From Cryptomeria japonica (taxonomy: Eukaryota; Streptophyta; Pinopsida; Cupressales; Cupressaceae): 64,000 nt of DNA. The stretch lies in contig NC_081406.1 in assembly GCF_030272615.1 (NCBI RefSeq), forward strand, positions 118,209,847-118,273,846. Direction: 5' to 3'. Below are positions 33,865 through 45,870 of this stretch, piece after piece. The notes beneath the pieces were generated by a model. That model saw nothing but the letters and a program-made list of their open reading frames with translations, was not told where the DNA came from and searched no databases. The stretch's first letter is position 1. Each line of letters opens with the position of its first letter. The translations under genes were made by a program, and so were the position numbers.

Positions 33865-35045
33865 TGTTATTATTTACTAAGTTGTCATTAGTTTTATGTC
33901 TAAAGTCATCCTATATACTCTAGTTGGTTAATACTACCAAAATATTCAGTCGGTAAGCACTAAAGCAATCAGTTACAAAAGAAAGGAGTCACAGAGTTAA
34001 GTATACACCGAGCTATCTACCGAGTAATGTTCTATGTCTACCGAGCAACAAAGAAGGTATACCGAGTAATCCAAACCGAGTAGAAATGTGTTACCAAATT
34101 CCATCAACCTGGACACATATGTGGAAACATGTTACAAGAATCGAGGAACAGGGAACCGTTATCGCATAGGAAATTGCACTTCAAGATTTAGTATGATTTT
34201 GAGGAAGTTTATCCAATGAAATAATTTATATGCTTATTCATTTGATGAATCTTGTTTGTAAGATCGAAGCATGAACAGATCATCGTCCCAGAGATCTATC
34301 TATACAGAGTGATTTGAGAATCAAAATGCGAGACATGTGTGATAGAAGAGTTAAAAAGGAAAATCAGAAGAGGAAACATTAAGTTGTGACTACTACGACT
34401 GACAAAGATATTCAGATGTCACCGAGAAAGTCTTTAGAGAATAGTTTAAGGGACAGAGTAAACATAAGGGTTTACCGAGTTGATTTATCAATTATCGAGG
34501 TATGCTATGACAAGGTAATTTCATATTAAGAACATAGAATTTGCTATGACATTTCAGATGTAAAGTTGTAGATATTTGTAAAGATTTTATTGAATCATTT
34601 GAGTTGTAATAGAATCCTTTAATAGGGTAAAAGACTCTAACAAAGTCTATAAATTGTAAAGCCTTTAACCAGGTGCAGCATTTTGTATAAGTGTTGTAAA
34701 ATCCTTTAGCAAGGTAGATCTAAAGATCTTGATACTCCTAACAGGGTAAGCTATCAGAAATAGCTAAACATGTAGCTCTAACTAAGCAACCTTTATTATT
34801 GTAGTAGTGAAGTTGTGGGTGCCATCCCCACCGAAGTTTTTCTCTCTAACAAAGAGTTTCTGCGTAACCAAAATATTTGTGTTATTGAGTGAAATGTGTA
34901 TGAATGTCATTTCTATAATTATATGTGATGAGATCAATAGTATACAATTTATGTTTATCAGTAAGATTGTTTTTGAAGAAAAGTTTTGAAGTACTGATTC
35001 ACCCCTCCCCCCTCAGTACATTAGCCTTCCTAGTTTGACATAACA
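33865..35045 (+). repeat. Element B 5' LTR
   Basis: Starts TGTTATTATTTACTAAG and ends GACATAACA. It carries ACCGAG phrases, and near 34980 TTCACCCCTCCCCCCTCAG about 35 bases before its end. Confidence 0.9.
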
Positions 35046-35047
35046 AT

Positions 35048-35059
35048 TGGTATCAGAGC
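35048..35059 (+). promoter_or_regulatory. Primer-binding site of element B
   Basis: Perfect TGGTATCAGAGC two bases inside the 5' LTR, complementary to initiator-Met tRNA. Confidence 0.9.
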
Positions 35060-35107
35060 TTCAATCTTGGAAAAGGGTTTAACAGCTTAAAGAGAAAGAT
35101 CTTATCA

Positions 35108-36330
35108 ATGGAAGGCTACAAACAATCTCGGAGAATTGTGAATCTTCAAGAAGAATTGGATCATGCTAATCAAGTGATTGCAGATATTCAGAGACAAATG
35201 CAAAGATCACTGAAAGTTAGAAGAAGGTTGTCTGATAATTTACAGGACTCACAAGAGTTGGTGGAACAAATTGAGACATCATCTAAGAACAGTATATCAG
35301 AAGAGACTGAAGAAATGATTGGAGAACTGAAAGAAAAGAACAAAGCATTGACTGAATAGCTGAAAGAAATGAAAAGAGAACATGAGCATTTCAGCACACA
35401 AATGACTGAAAATCTTGATGCATTAAGAATAGCTGAGGATAACATAATAGACATGGAAAGGGAAAAACAATAGCTAGAAGCATTGGTGTCTGAAAAGAAT
35501 GTTGAAATCACAAGAATGACTGGAATTCAACATAATCTTTCTAATCAATTGGGTTATGCACATCATGAATCAAATCTAAAAGAAAATGAGAATCAAGCAT
35601 TGAAACTTGAATTATCAAGATTGACCAATGAACTTGAAGCAGAGAAGAAATCAAAAGAAACATTGAAGAAAAGTTATGAAGCATCAAGGATGTTGAATGA
35701 GCAACTAAATATAAGAAGACCCAACAAAGATGTAGGACTCAGTTACAAAGAAAATCACTCTACCAAGAAAGGGATCAACACCACCGAGAGAGGGGAATCA
35801 TCAAAGCAAGTTGGAAACAAGGAGAACATCAAAGGAAAGAAGCCTATCTGCAACTACTGTGGAAAGAAAGGACATACTACCAACATGTGCCAAATCTGAA
35901 AAGGTAAGCAACCGAATGTCACTAGATCTGATATTTATTGTTACAATTGCAATAAGTATGGTCACACACCTAAACAATGTAGGACAAAGCCTGCTAGCAA
36001 TTTTTAGAAGGCAAAATTTAAGGGGTTTTGCAAAAATTACAATAGATATGGACACACTACTGAGAAGTGTTGGTTTAAGTAGAAAAACTATATGAGGTCT
36101 TTACACCGAGCAAATACTAGAAGCTACCGAACTCACACAGATCTTAACTGACTGTATACTGTAGTACCATGGGTTTACAATACAAGAATATGGTGTGAAT
36201 GTTGTGGAAGGTATGGACATATAAGTGCAAACTGTATGAAAAGGTTTGGAATGAACAATCGAAGATCATGGAGAAATCCTGGAATGGCATGCTTTCATTG
36301 TCATAAAGTTGGACACTTGGCTAAAGATTA
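35108..36330 (+). pseudogene. Element B ORF1: coiled-coil Gag-like protein with five CCHC knuckles
   Basis: One frame (ATG 35108) runs about 400 codons with a handful of stops. Residues 1-200 are a long heptad-like coiled coil rich in Glu, Lys, Leu and Gln. Five CX2CX4HX4C knuckles follow: CNYCGKKGHTTNMC (near 35849), CYNCNKYGHTPKQC (near 35939), CKNYNRYGHTTEKC (near 36024, second Cys replaced by Tyr), CECCGRYGHISANC (near 36195) and CFHCHKVGHLAKD (near 36291, TAG at the final Cys position). This suggests an RNA-binding Gag function. Copia Gags usually have one knuckle, so an array of five is odd. No UBN2 gag core was recognised. Premature TAG codons occur at 35357 and 35472. Confidence 0.75.
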
Positions 36331-36984
36331 GAGAGATCAGCCTAGACGAGATACTAAAGAGATAAAAATCAAATTACAGAAAATCTAGAAAAAGAAGGAA
36401 ATTGAGTCAAAAAATGAAGAAAGCACCTTATCGACCGAGTTAGGTGCATCTACTTTGAATTAATCAGTAAAGGTATGAAGAGACTGCATTCTCTCAAGGC
36501 TAGATCTTAATAGTTCCTATTTTATCATGTACTTAATTTCAAAATCTGGATAGCTAAGATGCATTAGCAAATTTGAAATTCCATCTAGTCTTTTGGAGTA
36601 CTAGTGAAATCAGTAAGTGCAGGAAGCCTATCTAGTTGGTAAAAGTGTAAAAGGAAGTTAATCGATTTAGTGGAACCAAGTGCATTTAATGTTTTCTTAC
36701 CTAACTACACAAAGCTCGATAAGGTAAAATGTGTACTTAAAGTTCTTCATGTGGTCATTTTACACTTACCAGTTATCAAAGAGCAGAGCTAAGAGATTCA
36801 AAGGTGATCAAACATCTCCCAAGCGAATTTCAAGGTATTTATAGAACAATCTCAAATGCATTTTCAAGCTAGTTAACCGGTCAATATAAGTTGTGAACAT
36901 CTACATTATATTTACTAAGTCGAAAGTGTTTTTCTAGTTAGTTAAAACCCTAAGCTCTCTCGTTAGTAGAAATACAAGTTTGAA

Positions 36985-39900
36985 ATGGCTCCTAAGTTGT
37001 AAAAACCTATTGTAGTTGAGACTATTGAGAATCCCTCACTGAAGTATTCCTTACCTCCCAAAGTTGCATCTGAACCGGATGAGAAAACTGCATTTTCTCT
37101 TATTCTGGATAGGGTTCTATTGGTTGAAGATGTTAGATTCTACACTAAGTGTAATGTTGAAGAGATAGGTCATACCGAGATCAAGGACATGTATGATGAG
37201 TTATGCACCGACGGAATCCTAGATAGCAAGTATGAGCATATCAATGTCAAGAGATTGACCGAAGCCCTAACTTACCCTAGAGTTTTCAAACCCTAATGGG
37301 TTAAATTTGTTTTGAGTAGAGTTCATGATGAATTTATGTGGTTAGAAGAGAAACCATTCAAATCACCAAGGAGATCATTCACATAATAACTGGATACCCT
37401 ATATATGACCATACCCGAGCATAGAAAATGATTTCATAGAAGGAATTGATAACTTTAACCAGAGTTGAGTCTGATTGTAGAGATCTTAAATTGAATAATG
37501 TTATAGATGCAGAGCTAAAGTTTGCAATTAGAGTCATCCGTTATTGTTTCTTTCAATCAGCAAGAGAAAATAGTGTACCATGTGCAGCTGTAGATTTGGC
37601 CTACAAGATTGTGAAAAAGGGTATGAAGATTGATCTATGTGAAGCCTTGTTGAAAAACCTATTTGAAAATCTCAACACTATAAGGAAACCTAAGAAGAAT
37701 AACTCGACAAACACACTAAAGTTTTGGGTCACTCTTAGTGTTCATGTTTTTCTATTTTCAAAAATTCTTCCCATCAGTCGGTAACATAATTTGGGAGTTA
37801 CACCTACCAATCACCCATAAAATAAATGACTTTATCAATCAGTTGGGTGATAATTTCAATGAGATAATGGGTGATTACTTTAGCAAATTTCAATAAAAGA
37901 TGCATAACAAGTACAGAATCCCACCTTAGTTAGTGGAAAAATATAAGGATACTATATGTTTTGAAGTGGACACCGACTACTGTTATGTCAATGTAGTAGA
38001 TCCTATAACTCAATCTCTACCATCCATGGGTTATGAGATGGATCTTGATATTTCTCAACAACAGATAGATGCCTTTTTGACACTTCTAAGGCATGCTACT
38101 GAGATCAGGTATGGTACCTATGAAGAGGTCAAAGAAAAAGTAAAAATGAGCATAGTAGTACCGAAGGCTACAAGAAAAGCCACTAAAATGATCAAAGTGC
38201 TAACTAAGAAATTTGGAGAAGGTTCTACCTCCACTCCTATCAAGAGTGGTCAACTTACAATTGAGGAAGAATCTGAGGCTCAAGAAGCAGCCATCACTCT
38301 GAGCACCAAGTTGCCAAAGGGAAAAATATTGAAAAGGAAGAAACAAGATACACCTAAGGTATCACTGACTCCACCAGTTAAGCGACCTAACACTAGATCA
38401 TCTGCAGTGTCACCCGGTAAGAGGCAAAAATATGTTGAATTGCCTAAAGTTACAAAGACTTATAGAAAGTTGACAAGGAGACTCATTTTGAATAAGGAGT
38501 CAAGTGACACAGAATTTGAAGACAAAAATAAATTTCAGATTGTTAAAAGCACAAAGGAAGATGTACACAGTGTTGACAACTTTTGTGCCAAATTGAAACA
38601 ATATGGAGGATTCAGGTCATTCAGGTATGTAAAATATGACTCCCGGACAGAAGAAGAAAAGAGACAAATAGAAGAGTCAGTTGTATGTACACTTCTCAAA
38701 TTCCAAGTAGTTCCATTGGAAGTAAGTAAATTTCTTCCAAATGCATTATACTCTCACATTGACAACAGATGGAAATATGCTATGGACATGGAGAAGCAGA
38801 TAAGAGAAAGAGTTTTAGTACATCTCTTTCCAGTCATGTCGGTAGATGATATTAAAAATCATTTGAAAAACTACCAAACAAATTTTCAAGTGAGGCATAG
38901 AGCCTTGAAAATGATGAATGGACTTTATCTTGAAGTCAGAAAGGAAACCAAAGAAAAATGGCAAGAAATCTTCAGAATTCAGACTAAAGAAACTCAAGGT
39001 GAAGTAGAAATAGTTGACATTACCAAGCAAGATCTTGCTTCAACTATTCAACAAGATGAGGATGTCATGGACACTGAGGCACAAGAACAAGAGATGATAG
39101 AAGGAAATGCCTATGCCAAACTGGTATCAAGTGAATCAGTTTTGGAACAAGTCAAGTCCTATCCTCCGGTAACTCGGCAAGTTTCAACCAAGAAACCTCA
39201 GGACACTGATCAAGGCAAAGAGGGTCAATAGTTTACTAAAGGAGAATCTACATCTCAGGCCACCAGGGAACAGACTTCTCAAGCACCTTCATGCACTAAA
39301 ACTATTGCCGCTGAGACCCCAAGCATGGAATCATCGAAGGACACATCAGAGGCTAAGGGAACCAACAAAAGTGTTGCCTCTACTGAGCAACCTATTGAGG
39401 ATGAACAAGCCTCCAAAGCCATTGTACTCGTTCAACCGGTGAACGCCTCCTCATCCAAAGAAAAGAAAGTGAAGAAGCATAGTTTCAAGGTAGATTTGTC
39501 AAAGCCTATTGTGTTGCCAAATGTTGACATTTCAAAACTGAAAGGGCAAGCACTTATTGAATTTGGAGACTATGTAAAGCCAAAGCAGAACAAGAAAGAC
39601 AAATGGCTATTCAAAAGAAGAACCGAGTACTTCAAAAGGTTAAAGCATTATTGACAGACATGCTACTTGAAGCTATTGTGAATAAAGATGTTGCCATCCA
39701 TATGTAACTGGATGAACTACTCACCAAATTTGAAGCATCAGGAGTAGATGCATTAGAATACCTTAGCAAGTTGAAGGACAAAGAGCTAACTACCAAAATG
39801 ATTGAAGAAGTGTAGAAAGCAATTGCTATAGGTAAAGTCAATCTTGTTGGACTCATTGCCGAGTTGCCCCCTCAACTCAAACATATTCTTTATTTATTTT

Positions 39901-40330
39901 AGAAGCTCTGTACATTTTTATTATTTATTAAGCATATCAAGCATAAGACCGAAGTCATTGAACAAGAGATTACCGATCTCTCCAATAAATTGACCACTGA
40001 GCCAAATTCTATTCAGAATTTCTATACCAAGCTGCAAACTCTTATGGCTCGATAGTTAGAACTTCAGAATGAAGAGCATAAAAGAAGGATGGATATCATG
40101 ACTCTTTAGACCTTATTTATTCCCCACTTGTCATCAATCCAAGAGTAGATCAACCGAGCTACCCACTTATCTACTCAACCAGAGGGAAGCACTTTAGATG
40201 GTTTGATTTCACTGTTAGCTGATATTACAGCTTAGAATTCCCTAATCGATAGTGTCAAGGATGCACTCTCCACTGCTCTTACCAATACTAGTACAAAGTA
40301 TAAATCTATTTTTGACTAGTTGCCTCCACC
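36985..40330 (+). pseudogene. Element B ORF2: long charged protein of unknown function
   Basis: Begins ATGGCTCC at 36985 and continues in pieces to about 40330. The largest intact piece is 37933-39231 (432 codons), followed in the same frame after one TAG by 39235-39651. The N part (37446-37710, another frame) has FAIRVIRYCFF, AVDLAYKIVKKGMKI and LCEALL. A Lys/Pro/Thr-rich basic region (38330-38480) is nuclear-signal-like (KKQDTP, VKRP, GKRQK). Then come a helical region with YDSRTEEEKRQ and RWKYAMDMEKQ, a Glu/Gln/Ser-rich tail and a final helical part (39650-40330). No enzyme motif. Such second ORFs occur in non-autonomous plant LTR elements; function unknown. Confidence 0.6.
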
Positions 40331-40660
40331 TAATGGTAACTAGTTTTGATGTTTGTCAAAAAGGGGGAGTATACCGAGTATAAGAGGGAGTGTACCAAGT
40401 AGAACATAATAGAGTATCCAAATGTATAGTTGAATTTGATAGGGGGAGCATAGATCATAGTGCAATGAGCACCGAGCATTGATCATAAGAGCATGCACAT
40501 TAAGTTATGTATAGTATATTGATAAGGGGAGTATATATTTGAGTATATTACTATTTATTGACAATTGTATATACTGTCATTTTAGTCAAAATTTTGTAAG
40601 TATATAGATTTTGAGTTATAACTTTGAAAGGAGTTTTGTCAAACATACCAAACTAATGTC

Positions 40661-40672
40661 AAAAGGGGAGAG
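40661..40672 (+). promoter_or_regulatory. Polypurine tract of element B
   Basis: AAAAGGGGAGAG lies immediately before the 3' LTR start TGTTATTATTT. Similar purine runs (CAAAAAGGGGGAG near 40357 and GATAGGGGGAG near 40438) precede it and may be secondary tracts. Confidence 0.8.
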
Positions 40673-41854
40673 TGTTATTATTTACTAAGTTGTCATTGGT
40701 TTTATGTACAAAGTCATCCTATTTACTCTAGTCAGTTAATACTACCAAAATATTCAGTCGGTAAGCACTAAAGTAGTCAGTTACAGAAGAAAGGAGTCAC
40801 AGAGTTAAGTATACACTGAGCTATCTACTGAGTAATGTTCTATGTCTACCAAGCAGCAAAGAAGGTATACCAAGTAATCTGAATTGAGTAGAAATGTGTT
40901 ACCAGATTCAATGAACCTGGACACATATGTGGAAACATGTTACAAGAATCGAGGAACAAGGAACCGTTATCACATAGGAAATTGCAATTCAAGATTTTGT
41001 ATGATTTTGAGGAATTTTATCCAATGAAATAATTTCTATGTCTATTCATTCGATGAATCTTGTTTGTAATATCAAAGCATGAACAAATCACCATCCCAGA
41101 GATCTATTTATACAGAGTGATTTGAGAATCAAAATGTGAGACATGTGTGATAGAAGAGTTAAAAAGGAAAATCATAAGAGGACACATTAAGTTGTGATTG
41201 CTATGACTAACAGAGATATTTAGAGGTCATCGAGAAAGTCTTTAGAGAACAGTTTAATGGATAGAGTAAACATAAGGGTTTATCGAGTTGATTTATCAAT
41301 TACCGAGGTATGCTATGAGCAAGGTAATTTCACATTGAGAACATAGAATCTGCTATGACATTTCAAATGTAAAGTTGCAGATATTTTTAAAGATTTTATT
41401 GAATCATTTGAGTTATAATAGAATCCTTTAATAGGGTAAAAGACTCTGACAAAGTCTATAAATTGTAAAGCCTTTAACCAAGTGTAGCATTTTGTATAAG
41501 TGTTGTAAAATCCTTTAGCAAGGTAGATCTAAATATCTTGATACTCCTAACAGGGTAAGCTATTAGAAATAGCTAATCATGTAGCTCTAACCAAGCAACC
41601 TTTATTATTGCAGTAGTGAAGTTGTGGGTGCCATCCCCACCGCAGTTTTTCTCTCGAACAAAGCATTTCTATGTAACCAAAATATTTGTGTTATTGAGTG
41701 AAATGTGTATGAATGTCATTTCTATAATTATGTGTGATGAGATCAGCAGTTTATAATTTATGTTTATCAGTAAGATTATTTTTGAAGAAAAGTTTTGAAG
41801 TACTAATTCACCCCTCCCCTCTCAGTACATTAGCTTTCCTAGTTGGACCTAACA
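40673..41854 (+). repeat. Element B 3' LTR
   Basis: Starts TGTTATTATTTACTAAG and ends GACCTAACA. It aligns with 33865-35045, mostly with substitutions such as accgag versus actgag. Confidence 0.9.
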
Positions 41855-41859
41855 ATAAG

Positions 41860-43743
41860 TCCTACTAAAAATGTGAAGAACAAAATTCCACAAGAAGAAT
41901 TGAATAGTAAGAAGAATGGTGTACTTCATTTCAAAAAAAAATGGATGCATTATATATCCTTTAGTACCATCTGAATTATAAAGAAAATTGGATGATAAAA
42001 TCTTGAGAAATGTATTTTCATTGGTTATAGTGAGTGATCAAAATCTTAGAGATTGTATAATCCCATTTCAAAGAAAGTAGTTATTAGAAACAATGTGGAA
42101 ATTAAGGAAGAAGAAGAATGGGATGGAAGCTTTGATAGATCAATTGTGATTTGAGCACCAATACCTCAATTTAAATAAAAATCCAAAGACCAAAATGTAC
42201 AAGGTGATCAAGAAAAAATCCACAAGTAGGAACAAGTAATCCAACTAGAACTCCGAGAAATGTAATTCAAGGTGAATCATCAAGTGATGCAAGTCATTCC
42301 ACTCCCAATTCACATGTAAGTGATGAATCAAGTCCTACCCTTGCCTCATTAAGAATAAATTATAAAGCTAAGAAAATGAGAAGTTTGAAGGAGGATTATG
42401 ATCAAATAGAACAAAAAAGAAAGATTTTGTCCCAATTTTTTCTTTATTCACTTATGATCCTATGTATTACAAAGAAGCAGATAAGGAGGAACATTGGAAC
42501 AAAGCTATGGATGAAGAGATGGACTCTATTGAAAGAAATCAAACATGGGAATTAGTTGATCTACCTAGATGTAAGGATTGTATAGGAGTCAAATGGGTTT
42601 ATATAACTAATTTCAATGCTAAAGGTGAATTTGTAAAACATAAAGCAAGACTAGTTGCAAAGGGATTTCCGCAATAGTATGGAGCTGATTATAATGAAAC
42701 ATTTGCTACATTTTCTTGACCTGGTACAATTTGAACTATTTTAGCAATAGCTACACAAAATGATGAATTTTTTTTCAAATGGAAGTAAAATCACCTTTCT
42801 TGAATGGTTTTCTTGAAGAAGACATTTATGTTTAGCAACCACCTAGATATAAAATATGTAGGGATGAAAGTAAAGTATGTAAATTGAGAAAGGCGCTCTA
42901 TGGTTTGAAAGAAGCACATAGAGAATTTTATAGTAGGATTGATTCATATATGAAATGCAATCGATTCCATAAAATTAGTAGTGAGCCCACATTATACATA
43001 AAAATCAATGACAAAAGTCAAATCTTGATTGTTTGTCTATATGTTGATAATTTGATTTTCATAGGAAACTTGTCTATAGACATATTTTAATTTGAAATGA
43101 AGAAAGAACTTGAGATGATAGATTTTGGCTTGATGAGATATGTCTTAGGCATTAAAGTTGTTCAATTTGATAAAGATATTTTCATTTGTTAGTCTAAGTA
43201 TGCCAATGACATATTGAAAATATTTAAGATCTTAAATTGTAATCCAACATTAACTCTAGTTGCAATAGGAACAAAACTTAACAAAGATGACAATGGGTCA
43301 CATGTTGATTCAACTTTGTTCAAAAGTCTTGTTAAATGTTTAATGTATCTCACAACCACAAGGCTTGATATCATGTATGGTGCTAGTTTGATTTCAAGGT
43401 TCATGGAGTCATGTTAGGATTTTCATTGGCATGTTAGAAAAATAATACTAAGATATGTTGCAAGAAGAACAAGATATGAAATACTATATTCTAAAAGTAA
43501 TAAATTTGATTTGAATGGTTTCACTGACATTGATTTTGTAGGGATCATTGATGATAGGAAATGTACTTCTAGGTATGTATTTCATTTTGGGACAATTACA
43601 CTCTCATGGGCATAAAAGAAGCAACCTATTGTGACACTTTAATTGGATGAAGAATGGTATGTAGCAGCCACATCAGTAGCACGTCAAGTAGTTTGGATGA
43701 GGAGAGTATTGATAGATCTATTGCATATACCAGAGGCATCAAC
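41860..43743 (+). pseudogene. Copia-1 pol, second part: integrase end and reverse transcriptase
   Basis: Resumes the interrupted integrase (SPTKNVKNK). After a degenerate linker, the reverse transcriptase starts near 42490 with HWNKAMDEEMDSI and TWELVDLP, then GVKWVY and HKARLVAKGF, then KALYGLKEA near 42890. Near 43035 the active-site box reads LYVDNLIF, so YVDD has become YVDN. DFGLMRYVLGI, a LMYLTTTRLDI block near 43350 and the start of RNase H (a DIDFVG block near 43530, a block equivalent to E-x-EYVAA near 43650) follow. The frame enters LINE-b at 43758 without a stop. Stops are mostly TAG. Confidence 0.8.
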
Positions 43744-43757
43744 AATAATATTATGTG

Positions 43758-44054
43758 TCCCACTGGGCACCCAGATAAACAACTATGCCAAAGCTATAGC
43801 TTCTTGCATTGGGTTACACATGGCGATCAGAGAAGGGTTCAAAAAAGTCTAGCTCGAGATTGATTCTCTTAATACCATCGCGTGTGTGAGTAAGAAAACT
43901 GAGCCCAACTGGACCATTAAGCATTTAATTCAAGAGTGTCATATGATGATTACTAAATTAGCTGATTTTAAAATCTCCCACGTATATCAAGAAGGTAATA
44001 AGCTAGTAGACAACTTGACAAATATGGGTGTAGATTATGTGGACATACAATGAT
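43758..44054 (+). pseudogene. LINE RNase H C-terminal fragment (LINE-b)
   Basis: One frame reads NNYAKAIASCIGLHMAIREG, then after a TAG LEIDSLNTIACV and VYQEGNKLVDNLTNMG, ending in DIQ and TGA near 44054. This is the second half of an RVT_3-type RNase H as found at the end of plant LINE ORF2: the E-x-D-S-L block and the H-V-x-x-E-x-N-x-x-(A/V)D-x-L block. The first TAG stands where Trp (TGG) is usual. The frame is continuous with Copia-1 across the insertion point. Confidence 0.75.
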
Positions 44055-44287
44055 GGATAGGAAATGAAACTTTCTCGATAGAATTGTGCGAACTGACGAG
44101 AAAGGATGCCAAATGCATTGGTCACTCCTATTGCATTAATGATGATGGACTGCCAAATGAATTATAATCTTTCATGGGATTTTTGTTTGAATTCCAAAAC
44201 TAGGTTTTCTAGAGTCTTCTTTTATAAATTTGCTTTTTCATTGTCTGGTTTCAGCTTGGCTTCCATTGTTGTAGAGGCAATTTTCTC

Positions 44288-45870
44288 ATGGGAGTTAACA
44301 AAAATAGAATCGAGCCTACTTCCTACAAGAAATGGAAAAATAATGGAGAGCTCTGGACAAAGATTACTGATGGAAGACTTGTGCCATATCTTGAGAGGAT
44401 TCATGGCAATGATCCGAAAGTGACAGAGGATTTTGTAAATAGTTGGGAGAAAGGAATCCTAACAGCTTTTGGAGTGGAGTTTAGAATTGATGAAACCTTC
44501 ATCAGAGAGATATCTGGTTTGTAGATGGAAGGCAATAAGTTTTATAGAGAAAGGAAGGCAACAGAAGAAGTCATTGTTGCTTACTTTGACAAAGAAAGCG
44601 AGAGAAAAAGGGTGAGAAAGATGAAGGATGACAACTATAATGAGAAGGACCTACAATCACTTTGGGATGAGATTACTAAAGTGATTATGATGTACATTAC
44701 ACTTGATGGGAACTATGCTAGTATTTTCTCTTACCACTTTTATGATATTAAACCATTTTAGGCACAACAAAAGAATTTCTTTACCTTTCTATATGTTATC
44801 TTCTCTTGAAAATAGCCTAGTGAATCATGTCAAAATTGGTGATAACCGTATTCTGCATGAGGGGATAATCATACTCATCATGGAATATTCTATGGATCAT
44901 GGGGTTAAACCCTCCCCGACAGTTAAATCCCCCAACTCTCCAACCAACACTGATGTTCATTATGTGTCTGACATGGAGAGGAACGAAGAAGAGTCTGGTA
45001 GGGCTATGGACTGGCGAGACCTCAATGTCTCAGATGATTCAAAATATCATCCTTCTTAGGAGGACGAACCCCAAAAAAATATTACACTTGGCACTCGAAG
45101 TAGTAGAAGAAACAAATACCCCAGATGGGCTGCCAGTAAGTATAAAAACCCCAACCCTAAGCTATAGGGCTCTAGTCCACCAAATACAAAGAAGTCTAAA
45201 ATTGGAAAAACTGGGGAAAACAAGGGAAAGGAGAAGGAAATAAAGCTGGAAATCCACATTAATGTTGACTAGGGGGAATAGGGCGATACCCAAAAAGATT
45301 TTGATTTTGGTACTCTCCTTAGCAGCTTTGTCAAAAGCTAGGAGAACTACTTTCTTTGAGTTAGTAAGGAGTTTAATTTGTTGAAGGATTATATTAAAGG
45401 CATCATTGATGCTTTTACTAAGACACCCATGCCAAGAAAATGGATAGACTTCTCTGAATGACACGGGAACTCATAGAAGATGTAAAGACCATGAAAAATG
45501 GTCATGAATCAAGGATTGGTCAGTTGGAGATTAGATTGGAAGAAATTAACTGTAATCTGAAGAACCTAGTGGATATTAGTAGAGAGGCCATGAATAAAAG
45601 TGCTTAGGGTCTTAAGAAGGTAAATGCAATGATAGCGGATCAAAGAGCTCATTCCACTACCAGTTTTCCATCCTCTGACACCAAACAAAAGAAGAAAATC
45701 TAGGAACTGAACTTGCAGGGTACAGGATGACAAATCACCACAGACCCCTATACGAGGACTAGAAGCAGGAAATAAGAGAAAAATACTTTTAGGTTCATCA
45801 TGGATGAGCTTGAGGAAATAAAAAAGAGTATGATTCAGAAGAATTCGAAGATGACACAATGTCTAGTCTA
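44288..45870 (+). pseudogene. Extra ORF downstream of LINE ORF2 (LINE-b copy)
   Basis: The best preserved copy. ATG 44288 opens 78 codons (MGVNKNRIEP start, FVNSWEKGILTAFGVEFRI), then TAG, then in the same frame MEGNKFYRERKATEE and YNEKDLQSLWDEITKV. After one frame change near 44720 comes LNHFRHNKRISLPFYMLSSL, then ILHEGIIILIMEYS. A Ser/Asp/Glu-rich part (44930-45060), a basic part and a helical, coiled-coil-like end (45460-45870, with LEIRLEEINCNLKNL) follow. Shared blocks with LINE-a and LINE-c are listed in the findings. No catalytic motif; an RNA- or protein-binding role is only a guess. Confidence 0.6.

Larger units (their letters stand above)
33865..41854 (+). mobile_element. Element B, large LTR retrotransposon without recognisable pol
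   Basis: LTRs are 33865-35045 and 40673-41854 (about 1.18 kb each) and are closely similar throughout. A 5-bp duplication ATAAG flanks it (33860-33864 and 41855-41859). The iMet PBS is at 35048-35059 and the polypurine tract at 40661-40672. The interior of about 5.6 kb holds ORF1 (coiled coil plus five CCHC knuckles) and a long ORF2. I saw no D-S-G protease, no integrase D-D-E blocks and no YVDD reverse transcriptase box in it. It is therefore probably non-autonomous (LARD/TR-GAG-like). It interrupts the Copia-1 integrase. Confidence 0.88.

Noticed and set aside
35188-35511. Minus-strand 107-codon stretch with Ser and Phe runs
   Set aside because: Shadow of the coiled-coil ORF1 of element B, which has the conserved knuckles in register.
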